From an uncultured Clostridia bacterium (GTDB lineage: Bacteria; Bacillota; Clostridia; UMGS1810), in contig CAJLYL010000002.1 in assembly GCA_905210855.1 (NCBI GenBank), forward strand, positions 1-62,100: a DNA stretch of 62,100 nucleotides. The letters are read 5' to 3'. Numbering within the stretch: position 1 is the stretch's first letter; each line of letters begins with the position of its first letter. Below, piece by piece: positions 1 to 8,248 of this stretch. The translations under genes were made by a program, and so were the position numbers. Below the pieces are notes generated by a model. That model ran no database searches, was not told the origin of the DNA, and worked only from the letters and a program-made list of their open reading frames with translations.

Positions 1-436
1 GCTGTTTGCCGCCACTGCTGACAATCCGCGATTCGCCGTGTCCGATTATGAACGCACGACGGGGGAGTTTCACTACACCGTTGACACAATGCGTCATTTC
101 CGTGCGGAGAACCCCGGGGACGAGTTCTTCTTTATTCTCGGTGCGGATTCGCTGGATTATGTCAACACATGGATGAGGGCGGACGAGCTTATCCGCGAAA
201 ATGTGTTCATAGCGGTGAACAGAAATTTTCGCGGCGGCTACAGCCTTGAGAAAAACATTGCTGAGCTTGAGAGCATCGGCGGCAGGGTCACAGAGGTGAA
301 AATGCCCATGATAGACATATCTTCAACCCTTGTGCGCCGCGCTGCGGCGGAGGGACGCGATGTGCGCTATCTCACCGGTGCGGCGGCTGCCGGCTATATA
401 AAACAAAATAAACTTTACATGGGAGAGAACCGATGA
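1..436 (+). CDS. nadD: Nicotinate-nucleotide adenylyltransferase, C-terminal part (5' end outside window)
   Basis: Adenylylates nicotinate mononucleotide to deamido-NAD in cytosolic NAD synthesis. The frame is already open at base 2 and runs to a TGA at 434-436, so only the last 144 residues are here. Visible family features are the SDYE(R)xxGxxHYTVDTM stretch that follows the substrate loop, the FFFILGADSL strand, and the C-terminal DISSTLVR signature of NadD nucleotidyltransferases followed by the RDVRYLTG tail. The stop overlaps the yqeK start as ATGA. nadD followed by yqeK and rsfS is the usual Firmicutes order, which supports the call. Confidence 0.93.
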   Translation, partial: LFAATADNPRFAVSDYERTTGEFHYTVDTMRHFRAENPGDEFFFILGADSLDYVNTWMRADELIRENVFIAVNRNFRGGYSLEKNIAELESIGGRVTEVKMPMIDISSTLVRRAAAEGRDVRYLTGAAAAGYIKQNKLYMGENR

Positions 437-999
437 CAATTGAACAAATGACGGCAAGGCTTAAAGAAAACCTCCTTGAAAAGAGATTTAACCATTCAAT
501 CGGCGTTATGAACACTGCTGTGGAAATGGCGCGCAAATACGGCGCGGACGAGCACAAGGCGGCGATTGCCGGATTGCTGCACGACTGCGCAAAAAACTAC
601 TCTGCCGAGGAGATGTTTACCCTGTGCCGCGAATACGGCATAGAGCTTGATGATGTTATGCGCAAGGCGACCGGGCTTATCCACGGTCTGCTCGGGGCAG
701 AGGTGGCAAAGCGTGAATACGGGGTGGATGACGAGGAGATATACGACGCTATCTACTACCACACCGTCGGCAAGCCGAACATGAGCTTGCTCACGGAGAT
801 AATATACATTGCAGACGGCATAGAGCCGCTGCGCCATTATGACGGGGTGGACATGATACGGCATTTGGTGGACGAGAATCTTGACCGCGCACTGGTGCTG
901 CAGATAGATTACACCATAAAGTCGGTGCTGTCCAAGGGCGGACTCTTGCATACCAACACCGTTGATACCCGAAATTACTATTTAGAAAAAATAAGGTGA
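433..999 (+). CDS. yqeK: YqeK-family HD-domain phosphohydrolase
   Basis: 188-aa HD-superfamily protein. Characterised YqeK proteins are symmetrical diadenosine tetraphosphate hydrolases that use a bound metal. The HD metal-binding signature is visible as GLLHDCAK near residue 50, with an earlier RFNHSIGV histidine near residue 20 and a later YHTVGKPNMS histidine, all in the family order. ATG at 433 overlaps the nadD stop, with a GGGAGAG ribosome site just upstream. The TGA at 997-999 lies immediately before the LCP gene start, so the genes are translationally packed. Its neighbours nadD and rsfS are its usual partners. Confidence 0.92.
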   Translation: MTIEQMTARLKENLLEKRFNHSIGVMNTAVEMARKYGADEHKAAIAGLLHDCAKNYSAEEMFTLCREYGIELDDVMRKATGLIHGLLGAEVAKREYGVDDEEIYDAIYYHTVGKPNMSLLTEIIYIADGIEPLRHYDGVDMIRHLVDENLDRALVLQIDYTIKSVLSKGGLLHTNTVDTRNYYLEKIR

Positions 1000-1004
1000 A
1001 CTGT

Positions 1005-2279
1005 ATGAAGAACAGAAAAATGAAAGCTTATGTCAGGCTGACCCTGACTTACACACTTATATTTGCAATAATTGCATTCACTGTGTTTGCGGTTGTCATC
1101 AACATGGCTGACGGCAAATTCCTCGGCTACGATGTGGGCGGCGGCAGCAAAAAATCATATGTAAACGTTATGATGCTCGGCGTTGACAAGGGCGGCTCAC
1201 GCACGGATGTAATGATTCTGGCGCACCTGGATATGATAAACAACAGCATCAATATGCTGCAGATACCGCGCGATACCTATGTGGCGGACAATGGGCGCAG
1301 CGACCGCAAGATAAACTCCGGCTGGGGCTACAACAAGGAGAAAACCGTTTTCTCCGAGGTGTATAAGGTAACGGGAGTTGAGGTGGACAAATACGTGCTT
1401 GTGGATACCTCTCAGTTCCGCAACATAATCGACGCCATAGGCGGAGTGGAGTTTGATGTGCCCATAAATATGAACTATGACGACCCGGTGCAGGATTTGC
1501 ACATTCATCTAGAAAAGGGTCTGCAAAAGCTTGACGGCGACAAGGCGGAGCAGTTTGTGCGATTCCGTAAGAACAACAACGGCACGGGATATGCTATGGG
1601 AGATGTGGAACGTCTCGGCGCACAGCAGGGGTTCATCAAGGCTGCCATAAAGCAGTTGTTCTCGGTGACAAATGCGCTCAAGATGCCGAAGATTATTTCG
1701 ATGTTCTCGTCGATGATAGAGACCAATATGTCCAATTCGGAGATGATTTCATACGCACCGTATATATTCAAGGTTGACCACGACAGCATAAACATCATGA
1801 CCCTTGAGGGTGTGCCGGAGTATCGCAACAAGATTTCATACTTCATAGCGGATAAGGAGAAGAACAAAACTCTCATAAACACTTATTTTGTGCCGGACAA
1901 TGACGAGATGAACGAGGACGAGATGAAGCTCGTGCAGCAGGTTATCGGCACGGACACCGAGCAGGTGGAGATAGACGAGACCAAGGAGCCGAGAAAAAAC
2001 CTTCTTAACAAGATGATTAAGGTGGACATAGTGGACGCCTCAGGCGGAAAGGCAGACGCGGAAAACGTCCGCGAAACACTGGAATACTACGGCTACCGAG
2101 TGACGGGCATTACCGATATTGCGTCAGTGGTTAATGACAAAACTCAGATAGTGGTAAAAAAAGATAACGGAACCGGCGACAAAATTGCGCAGATGTTCGG
2201 CATGAGCGAGTTTATCCTGAACACGCAAAAATCCAACGGAACGCAGGTCACGGTCATCCTGGGAAAGGATATGTCATGA
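1005..2279 (+). CDS. LytR-CpsA-Psr (LCP) family cell-wall glycopolymer ligase
   Basis: LCP proteins transfer undecaprenyl-linked glycopolymers such as teichoic acids onto peptidoglycan outside the membrane. One N-terminal membrane helix (about residues 10-32) is followed by the LCP domain, recognised by NVMMLGVDKGGSRTDVMIL and the LQIPRDTYV motif, whose arginine and aspartate contact the pyrophosphate lipid. The last ~85 residues look like a LytR C-terminal domain. ATG 1005 is preferred because AAGGTG at 993-998 lies 6 nt upstream; a GTG at 996 would also be in frame. LCP genes often sit between yqeK and rsfS in Clostridia. Confidence 0.9.
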   Translation: MKNRKMKAYVRLTLTYTLIFAIIAFTVFAVVINMADGKFLGYDVGGGSKKSYVNVMMLGVDKGGSRTDVMILAHLDMINNSINMLQIPRDTYVADNGRSDRKINSGWGYNKEKTVFSEVYKVTGVEVDKYVLVDTSQFRNIIDAIGGVEFDVPINMNYDDPVQDLHIHLEKGLQKLDGDKAEQFVRFRKNNNGTGYAMGDVERLGAQQGFIKAAIKQLFSVTNALKMPKIISMFSSMIETNMSNSEMISYAPYIFKVDHDSINIMTLEGVPEYRNKISYFIADKEKNKTLINTYFVPDNDEMNEDEMKLVQQVIGTDTEQVEIDETKEPRKNLLNKMIKVDIVDASGGKADAENVRETLEYYGYRVTGITDIASVVNDKTQIVVKKDNGTGDKIAQMFGMSEFILNTQKSNGTQVTVILGKDMS

Positions 2280-2644
2280 TGGATTCATTGGAATTGATGA
2301 AAAAAACGGCGCAGCTTGCCGACAACAAAAAAGCGAGAGACATCACCGTGCTGTCGCTTGATGGGCTGACAACCATTGCGGATTACTTTGTGATATGCAG
2401 CGGCGGTTCGTCAACTCAGGTAAAGGCGATTGCCGATGAAATTGAGGAGAAACTCTCGGAGCAGGGCATTGAGCCTTACGGAAAAGAGGGATTTTCCAAT
2501 GCGGACTGGGTTCTGCTGGACTATTCCGATGTGGTGGTGCATATATTCACACCGGATTCAAGAGAATTCTTTAATATAGAAAAGCTGTGGGCGGATGCAA
2601 GGCGCATAGACACCGCAGACATTTTGACTACAAAACAAGACTGA
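2276..2644 (+). CDS. rsfS: Ribosomal silencing factor RsfS
   Basis: 122-aa RsfS/Iojap protein. RsfS binds ribosomal protein uL14 on the 50S subunit and blocks subunit joining when nutrients are short. Family features are the KKARDITVLSLDGLTTIADYFVICSG core, with the conserved ADYFVI patch, and the later WVLLDYSDVVVHIF strand near residue 85. The start ATG overlaps the preceding stop (ATGA); a second ATG lies at 2279. leuS follows after 14 nt, so the two are probably co-transcribed. Confidence 0.95.
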   Translation: MMDSLELMKKTAQLADNKKARDITVLSLDGLTTIADYFVICSGGSSTQVKAIADEIEEKLSEQGIEPYGKEGFSNADWVLLDYSDVVVHIFTPDSREFFNIEKLWADARRIDTADILTTKQD

Positions 2645-2658
2645 TTGGAGCGATTGGC

Positions 2659-5118
2659 ATGAATTATAACTTTGCACAAATAGAAAAGAAATGGCAGAAA
2701 AAATGGGAGGAGGACGGCGCTTTCAGAGTGACCGAGGACAGCGGCAAGCCCAAGTATTATGCGCTTGAGATGTTCCCCTATCCGTCGGGCAATCTGCACA
2801 TGGGTCACGTGAGAAACTATTCCATAGGCGATGTTGTGGCAAGATTCAAGACCATGAACGGCTACAATGTGCTGCACCCCATGGGTTACGATTCCTTCGG
2901 TCTTCCGGCGGAGAATGCGGCAATCAAGCACGGCGTCGCTCCTAAAAAATGGACTCTCTCCAACATAGAGAACATGACGGCTCAGCTCAAATCCATGGGT
3001 ATCAGCTACGATTGGGACAGAGAGGTTAAAACCTGTATGCCCGATTACTACAAGTGGACGCAGTGGATGTTTCTTCAGCTGTACAACCACAATCTTGCAT
3101 ACAAGAAAAAGCAGTATGTAAACTGGTGCCCGTCCTGTCAGACGGTGCTTGCAAACGAGCAGGTAGTCAACGGCAAGTGCGAGCGCTGCAAATCGCCCGT
3201 CGGCAAAAAGGACCTTGAGCAGTGGTTCTTTAAGATTACCGACTATGCCGACAGACTCCTTACAGACATTGACAAGCTCAAGGGCTGGCCCGACAAGGTT
3301 AAGACCATGCAGGCAAACTGGATAGGCAAGAGCAAGGGCGCAACGGTTGACTTCAAGGTGGACGGCAGCGACGAGGTGCTCACGGTTTACACCACACGCC
3401 CCGATACCCTCTATGGCACAACCTTCATGGTTATGGCGCCCGAGAGTCCGCTCACCGAGGAGATTATCTCCGGCAGTGAGACGGAGACAGAGTGCAGGGA
3501 ATTCATCGCCAAGATTCAGCATCTGGACGAGATTGCGCGCACAAGCGCTGATATAGAAAAAGAGGGCGTGTTCACGGGCAAATATGTCATCAATCCGCTC
3601 ACAAAGAAAAAAATTCCGCTCTATCTTGCAAACTATGTCATCCTTGACTACGGCACGGGCGTTGTAATGGCTGTGCCGGCGCATGACCAGCGAGACTTTG
3701 ACTTTGCAAAGAAGTACAATTTGCCGATAGATGTTGTCATCACCCCCGACGGAGAGCCGATAGACGGTTCAACCCTTACCGAGGCTTTTGCGGCGGAGGG
3801 CGTTATGGTAAATTCGGGCGAATTTACCGGCATGAACAACAAAGAAGCCATGCCCAAGATGATAGAATACCTCGAGAAAAACAAAATCGGCGCACACAAG
3901 ACGAACTTTAAGCTGCGCGACTGGCTCATCTCACGTCAGAGATACTGGGGTGCGCCCATCCCGATTGTATATTGCGACGACTGCGGCACGGTGCCTGTTC
4001 CCGAAAAGGATTTGCCGGTAATGCTGCCGGAGGATGTGGAGTTCACGGGGCTTGGCAAATCGCCGCTCTCTACCAGCCCCACGTTTGTGACTGCGCCGTG
4101 CCCCAAGTGCGGCAAGCCGGCAAGACGTGAGATAGACACCATGGACACCTTTGTGTGCTCATCATGGTATTATCTCCGCTACTGCGACCCCAAAAACGAC
4201 AAGGAGCCTTTCTCCAAGGAAGCGGTTAAATACTGGATGGGTGTTGACCAGTACATCGGCGGCGTGGAGCACGCAATACTCCACTTGCTCTATTCCAGGT
4301 TCTTTACCAAGGTGCTCTATGACCTCGGTTATGTGCCGGTGGACGAGCCGTTTGATAATCTGCTCACACAGGGCATGGTTCTCAAGGACGGCACCAAGAT
4401 GAGCAAATCGCTCGGCAATGTTGTCAGCCCCGAGGAGATTATCTCCAAGTACGGCGCGGACACCGCAAGGCTGTTTATCCTCTTTGCCGCACCGCCGGAG
4501 AGAGACCTCGAATGGAGCGACACGGCTGTGGAAGGTTCTTACAGGTTCCTCAACAGGGTGTTCCGCCTGGTGGACGACAACAAGGATAAGATAGATGTAA
4601 ACGCCAAGTGCGACATGACCAACCTCACCAAAGAGGACAAGGAACTGCGCTACGTGCTTAACTATGCCAAGAAAAAAGGCACGGACGACATCAGCATCCG
4701 TTTCAACTTCAACACCTGCATATCGGGAATAATGGAGCTTGTGAATGCGCTTTATGCTTACAACGGCAGCAACAGCGGTCTTGTGAGCGAGGCTGTGCAT
4801 GACCTTGTGATTATGCTTGCGCCGTTTGTGCCTCACATCACCGAGGAGCTTTGGCAGATGATCGGCGGTGAGGGCAGTGTTCACGCTCAGCCGTGGGTGA
4901 CATATGACGAGGACGCGCTCGTTAAGGATGAGATAGAAATTGTCGTTCAGGTCAACGGTAAAATTAAGGATAAGATAAATGTTTCGTCGGGTCTTGACGA
5001 CGGGCAGATTAAGGAGGCGGCTCTTGAGAGCGGTAAGGTCAAAGAGGCGGCGCAGGGCAAAAATATTGTCAAGGTTATTGTGGTTAAGGGCAAGCTTGTC
5101 AATATCGTTGTGAAATAG
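2659..5118 (+). CDS. leuS: Leucyl-tRNA synthetase
   Basis: Class I aminoacyl-tRNA synthetase charging tRNA-Leu in the cytosol; 819 aa, normal for bacterial LeuRS. Visible are the HIGH box as HMGH (residues 47-50), a zinc-type CPSC...CERC pair in the insert near residue 160, the CP1 editing domain with the TTRPDTLYG threonine-rich stretch and a GTGVVMAVPAHD motif, the WISR-like DWLISRQRYWG segment and KMSKS at 580-584. The ATG at 2659 is chosen because GGAG at 2647-2650 precedes it by 8 nt and the alignment starts with NYNFAQIEKKWQKKW. It ends the nadD-leuS operon at a strong terminator. No T-box leader precedes it. Confidence 0.97.
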   Translation: MNYNFAQIEKKWQKKWEEDGAFRVTEDSGKPKYYALEMFPYPSGNLHMGHVRNYSIGDVVARFKTMNGYNVLHPMGYDSFGLPAENAAIKHGVAPKKWTLSNIENMTAQLKSMGISYDWDREVKTCMPDYYKWTQWMFLQLYNHNLAYKKKQYVNWCPSCQTVLANEQVVNGKCERCKSPVGKKDLEQWFFKITDYADRLLTDIDKLKGWPDKVKTMQANWIGKSKGATVDFKVDGSDEVLTVYTTRPDTLYGTTFMVMAPESPLTEEIISGSETETECREFIAKIQHLDEIARTSADIEKEGVFTGKYVINPLTKKKIPLYLANYVILDYGTGVVMAVPAHDQRDFDFAKKYNLPIDVVITPDGEPIDGSTLTEAFAAEGVMVNSGEFTGMNNKEAMPKMIEYLEKNKIGAHKTNFKLRDWLISRQRYWGAPIPIVYCDDCGTVPVPEKDLPVMLPEDVEFTGLGKSPLSTSPTFVTAPCPKCGKPARREIDTMDTFVCSSWYYLRYCDPKNDKEPFSKEAVKYWMGVDQYIGGVEHAILHLLYSRFFTKVLYDLGYVPVDEPFDNLLTQGMVLKDGTKMSKSLGNVVSPEEIISKYGADTARLFILFAAPPERDLEWSDTAVEGSYRFLNRVFRLVDDNKDKIDVNAKCDMTNLTKEDKELRYVLNYAKKKGTDDISIRFNFNTCISGIMELVNALYAYNGSNSGLVSEAVHDLVIMLAPFVPHITEELWQMIGGEGSVHAQPWVTYDEDALVKDEIEIVVQVNGKIKDKINVSSGLDDGQIKEAALESGKVKEAAQGKNIVKVIVVKGKLVNIVVK

Positions 5119-5130
5119 AAATTTAAAAAA

Positions 5131-5161
5131 CAGAACCGAGGGGCGCGCCCCCTCGGTTCTG
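5131..5161. terminator. Bidirectional Rho-independent terminator (leuS / trkH)
   Basis: A perfect 13-bp stem (CAGAACCGAGGGG pairing with CCCCTCGGTTCTG) with a 5-nt CGCGC loop. It has a T-rich run on the plus side and six A residues on the left that become a U-run for minus-strand transcripts, so it can end both convergent operons. Confidence 0.93.
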
Positions 5162-5163
5162 TT

Positions 5164-6603
5164 TTATTTTTTCCATGTATATGGTGAGAATAATATCAGT
5201 ATCGGAAAAATCTCCAGTCTGCCAATCAGCATATCGAGCGTAAGCACGATTTTTGAAAGCGGCGAATATATCGAGAAATTCCTTGTCGGACCCACAAGCG
5301 AGAAACCGGGGCCCATGTTTCCGAGAGTTGTTACAACCGATGAAAAACAGGTCATGAAGTCAAAATTGTCTATGCTTATTACAATCAGCGACAGTGCAAA
5401 TATCGAAAAATACGCCGCTATGAACACATTCACGGCTCTTACCGTCTCGTGTTCCACAGCTCTGCCGTTCATTTTTATCTTCATGGTGCTCTTGGGGTGA
5501 GCGCCTATTTTTACTTCTTTCACTATGCTTTTCAGCAATATGAGTATTCGCGACACCTTTATTCCGCCGCCGGTGCTACCGGCGCACGCGCCTATGAACA
5601 TCAGCGTTATGAGTATCGTCTTGCTAAACTGCGGCCACAGGTCAAAATCCGTTGTGGAATATCCCGTGGATGTCATGAGCGACACCACCTGGAAGAACAC
5701 ATGGCGCAAGCCTTCGCCGACGCTTGAAAAAAGGCTGTGGCAGTTGATGAATATCAGCGCAACCGCTATGAAGATTATCGACACATAGGCTTTCAGTTCG
5801 TCCGAGTTGAGCAGAGATTTGACTTTTCTGAGATATATCAGGTGATAGAGCGAAAAATCTATTCCGCACATGAACATAAACACCGTGATAACAATCTGTA
5901 CATAGGCTGAGTACGGTGCGATTCCGGCATTAAGTATGGCGAATCCTCCCGTGCCGACTGTGCCGAATGTGAGCGTGAGAGCCTCAAACAGGCTCAGACC
6001 GCCAAGCAGCAGAAGCAGCGCCTCGCACACGGTGAAGATGATGTATATGACATAGAGAAGCTTTGCCGTCGATTTTATTTTGGGTACAAGTTTGCTTACG
6101 GACGGGCCGGGGCTTTCTGCGCGTATCAGGTGAAAATTATTGCTGCCGGCGAGTGGCAGAATAGCCACCAGAAATACCAGCACACCCATACCGCCGAGCC
6201 AGTGAGTCAGGCTGCGCCACAGAAGCATTCCCTTTGGCAATGCTTCAACATCAGTAAGAATTGACGCACCCGTGGTGGTGAATCCGGACGCTGTCTCGAA
6301 CAGCGCATCAATAAAGTTCGGGATGCTGCCCGAGAGTACAAACGGAAATGCGCCGAATATGCTAATCACTATCCAGCTTAGTGCGACTGTAACGAATCCA
6401 TCGCGCGCATACATGGATTTGTTCTCCGGATGCCTTAGAGTGAGCGCCGTGCCGGCCGCCAGGCAGAACGCTGTGCAGATTACAAAGGCGCATATCGCGC
6501 TCTGCTCGCCGTACACCGCTGAAAATATCAGCGGCAGCAGCATACACGCCGCCTCTATCTTGAGCACCCAGCCGAGTATATATGTTATTACCTTGTGATT
6601 CAT
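5164..6603 (-). CDS. trkH: Trk/Ktr-type potassium transporter, membrane subunit
   Basis: 479-aa polytopic membrane protein that forms the ion path of a Trk/Ktr potassium uptake system. The four pseudo-repeat selectivity filters are recognisable: ASGFTTTGAS, FGTVGTGGFA, MTSTGYSTTD and TLGNMGPGFS, each with the conserved central glycine. It lies 13 nt downstream of trkA on the same strand, so the regulatory and pore subunits are made from one operon. The length and the single chain fit the TrkH/KtrB family; TrkH versus KtrB naming cannot be settled by eye. Confidence 0.93.
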   Translation of the reverse strand: MNHKVITYILGWVLKIEAACMLLPLIFSAVYGEQSAICAFVICTAFCLAAGTALTLRHPENKSMYARDGFVTVALSWIVISIFGAFPFVLSGSIPNFIDALFETASGFTTTGASILTDVEALPKGMLLWRSLTHWLGGMGVLVFLVAILPLAGSNNFHLIRAESPGPSVSKLVPKIKSTAKLLYVIYIIFTVCEALLLLLGGLSLFEALTLTFGTVGTGGFAILNAGIAPYSAYVQIVITVFMFMCGIDFSLYHLIYLRKVKSLLNSDELKAYVSIIFIAVALIFINCHSLFSSVGEGLRHVFFQVVSLMTSTGYSTTDFDLWPQFSKTILITLMFIGACAGSTGGGIKVSRILILLKSIVKEVKIGAHPKSTMKIKMNGRAVEHETVRAVNVFIAAYFSIFALSLIVISIDNFDFMTCFSSVVTTLGNMGPGFSLVGPTRNFSIYSPLSKIVLTLDMLIGRLEIFPILILFSPYTWKK

Positions 6604-6616
6604 GTCAAACTTCCCT

Positions 6617-7975
6617 TTACTCCAAAATGTCGCTGATGTCCTTGAATCCCGATTTCAGCGTGACCACAATTACCGTGTCGCCGGGCATTATGACATCGCG
6701 TCCGCGCGGAATGATTATGTTGCCGTTGCGGTTTATGCAGGCGATGAGAATGTTGTGCTTTAGTTTTAGCTTGTCAATTGATATACCCGATATCGGCGAA
6801 TTTTCCTTTATGCGGAACTCGAGTGCTTCGCCCTTTTCATCCAGTATAAAATGCATTGTCTCTATGTTGCTGCCGAGCGAGTTCCGCTTTGCGCGTACAA
6901 AACGGATGATATATTCCGCCGTTATATTCTTGGGGTATATTGTCGTGCCCAGATCCAGGTTGTCTATCACCTCGTCATAGGCTATTCTGTTTATCTTGGT
7001 GACGACTTTGCCTTTCGTCTTGATTTTGGCGTAGAGCGACATGAGAATGTTCTCCTCATCTATGCCTGTCATTGAGACGAACGATTCTGCCTTTTCCAGC
7101 CCTTCTTCAAGCAGGAGTTTGTTCTCGGTGCCGTCGCCGTTTATAACATCGGCTTTCGGCAACAGCTGACACAACTCATCGCATCTTTCTTCGTCGTTGT
7201 CTATTATCTTCACATTTATGCCGGTCTGGAGCAGCTGTTTTGCCAGATAATACGAGGTGCTGCCGCCGCCGACTATCATGGTGTCCTTCACACGATTTGT
7301 CTTTATTCCGATTTTTTTGAAGAACTGTTCGCCGCTCTCTATCGATGCTACAATGCTGATGAGGTCGCCGCTGTGCAGCACAAAATCTCCGCGTGGTATG
7401 AATGCGTCCGCACCGCGTTCAACTCCGCACACCAGTATGTCGCACCCGAGTTTTGCAACTATATCTTGTACCTTGAGGTCGTCGAGCACCGAGTGTGGCG
7501 GAATGAGAAACTTCAGAATCTCAACTCTGCCTTTTGCGAATGTGTCTATCTGTATTGCCGTTGGGAAACGCAGTATCCTTGCTATTTCGTTCGCCGCTGC
7601 CTGCTCGGGGTTTATGAGCATGGCGAGTCCGAGCTGCTCTTTTAATATACCGATCGATTTCATATATTCGGGTTTGCGTACCCTTGCAATGGTGCGGCAG
7701 TTGCCCATGCTCTTTGCCATGAGCGAGACTATTAGGTTTAGCTCGTCCGAGCCTGTCACGGCTATGATTATGTCTGTGTGTTCTATGCCTGCCTCGGTGA
7801 GAATTTCGGCATTGACCGCACTGCCAACTATGCCCATGACATCGTATTCATTTATTATACCGTGAATTACACCGGGTTTGGAATCTATGACGGTTATGTT
7901 CAGGTCAGTCTCTATGCTCAGCCTTTCCGCAAGCTTTTGACCGACTTTTCCGCAGCCGACTATGATAATGTTCAT
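6617..7975 (-). CDS. trkA: Trk system potassium transporter regulatory subunit TrkA
   Basis: 452-aa cytosolic nucleotide-binding gating subunit for the neighbouring TrkH. It has two RCK halves, each a Rossmann fold plus a TrkA_C domain: the first begins MNIIIVGCGKVGQKLAE (GxGxxG), the second begins near residue 228 with DTMIVGGGSTSYYLA. The start ATG (codon at 7973-7975) is preceded by AGAGGT about 9 nt upstream; longer in-frame versions would add a non-conserved hydrophobic leader. A consensus promoter lies at 8016-8044. Confidence 0.94.
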   Translation of the reverse strand: MNIIIVGCGKVGQKLAERLSIETDLNITVIDSKPGVIHGIINEYDVMGIVGSAVNAEILTEAGIEHTDIIIAVTGSDELNLIVSLMAKSMGNCRTIARVRKPEYMKSIGILKEQLGLAMLINPEQAAANEIARILRFPTAIQIDTFAKGRVEILKFLIPPHSVLDDLKVQDIVAKLGCDILVCGVERGADAFIPRGDFVLHSGDLISIVASIESGEQFFKKIGIKTNRVKDTMIVGGGSTSYYLAKQLLQTGINVKIIDNDEERCDELCQLLPKADVINGDGTENKLLLEEGLEKAESFVSMTGIDEENILMSLYAKIKTKGKVVTKINRIAYDEVIDNLDLGTTIYPKNITAEYIIRFVRAKRNSLGSNIETMHFILDEKGEALEFRIKENSPISGISIDKLKLKHNILIACINRNGNIIIPRGRDVIMPGDTVIVVTLKSGFKDISDILE

Positions 7976-8015
7976 ATTACAGTTACCTCTTATATTATTT
8001 AATATACCAAATGGA

Positions 8016-8044
8016 ATTATAGCAAAATACATATATAAAGTCAA
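8016..8044 (-). promoter_or_regulatory. Sigma-A promoter for trkA-trkH
   Basis: Read on the minus strand: TTGACT (8039-8044), a 17-bp spacer, then TATAAT (8016-8021). It lies 41 bp upstream of the trkA start codon and back to back with the dehydratase promoter. Confidence 0.85.
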
Positions 8045-8146
8045 GATAAGATTCGGCTAAATATGCGTAAATATACATATGATGTAAAATTAATACTGAA
8101 AATCTGTTGTTTTCGTTCCGAAATTCTGTTTTTGTTCGTGTTAGTA

Positions 8147-8175
8147 TTGACTTTGCATCTGTTTTATAGTATAAT
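8147..8175 (+). promoter_or_regulatory. Sigma-A promoter P1 of the microcompartment locus
   Basis: TTGACT (8147-8152), 17-bp spacer, TATAAT (8170-8175); predicted start near 8182. Just downstream is a near-palindrome AAAATGTATTTT at 8185-8196, placed where a repressor would block initiation. It leads to a 67-nt untranslated leader and an AAGGAGG site at 8229-8235. Confidence 0.88.
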
Positions 8176-8248
8176 CAAATCATGAAAATGTATTTTATAA
8201 TGTCGGATTTTAATTTCTTTTTTACGTCAAGGAGGAATTGAACATAAT

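Noticed and set aside
2521..3684. Antisense open frame (387 codons) opposite leuS
   Set aside because: Same reasons: a shadow of codon bias in leuS with no start signals.
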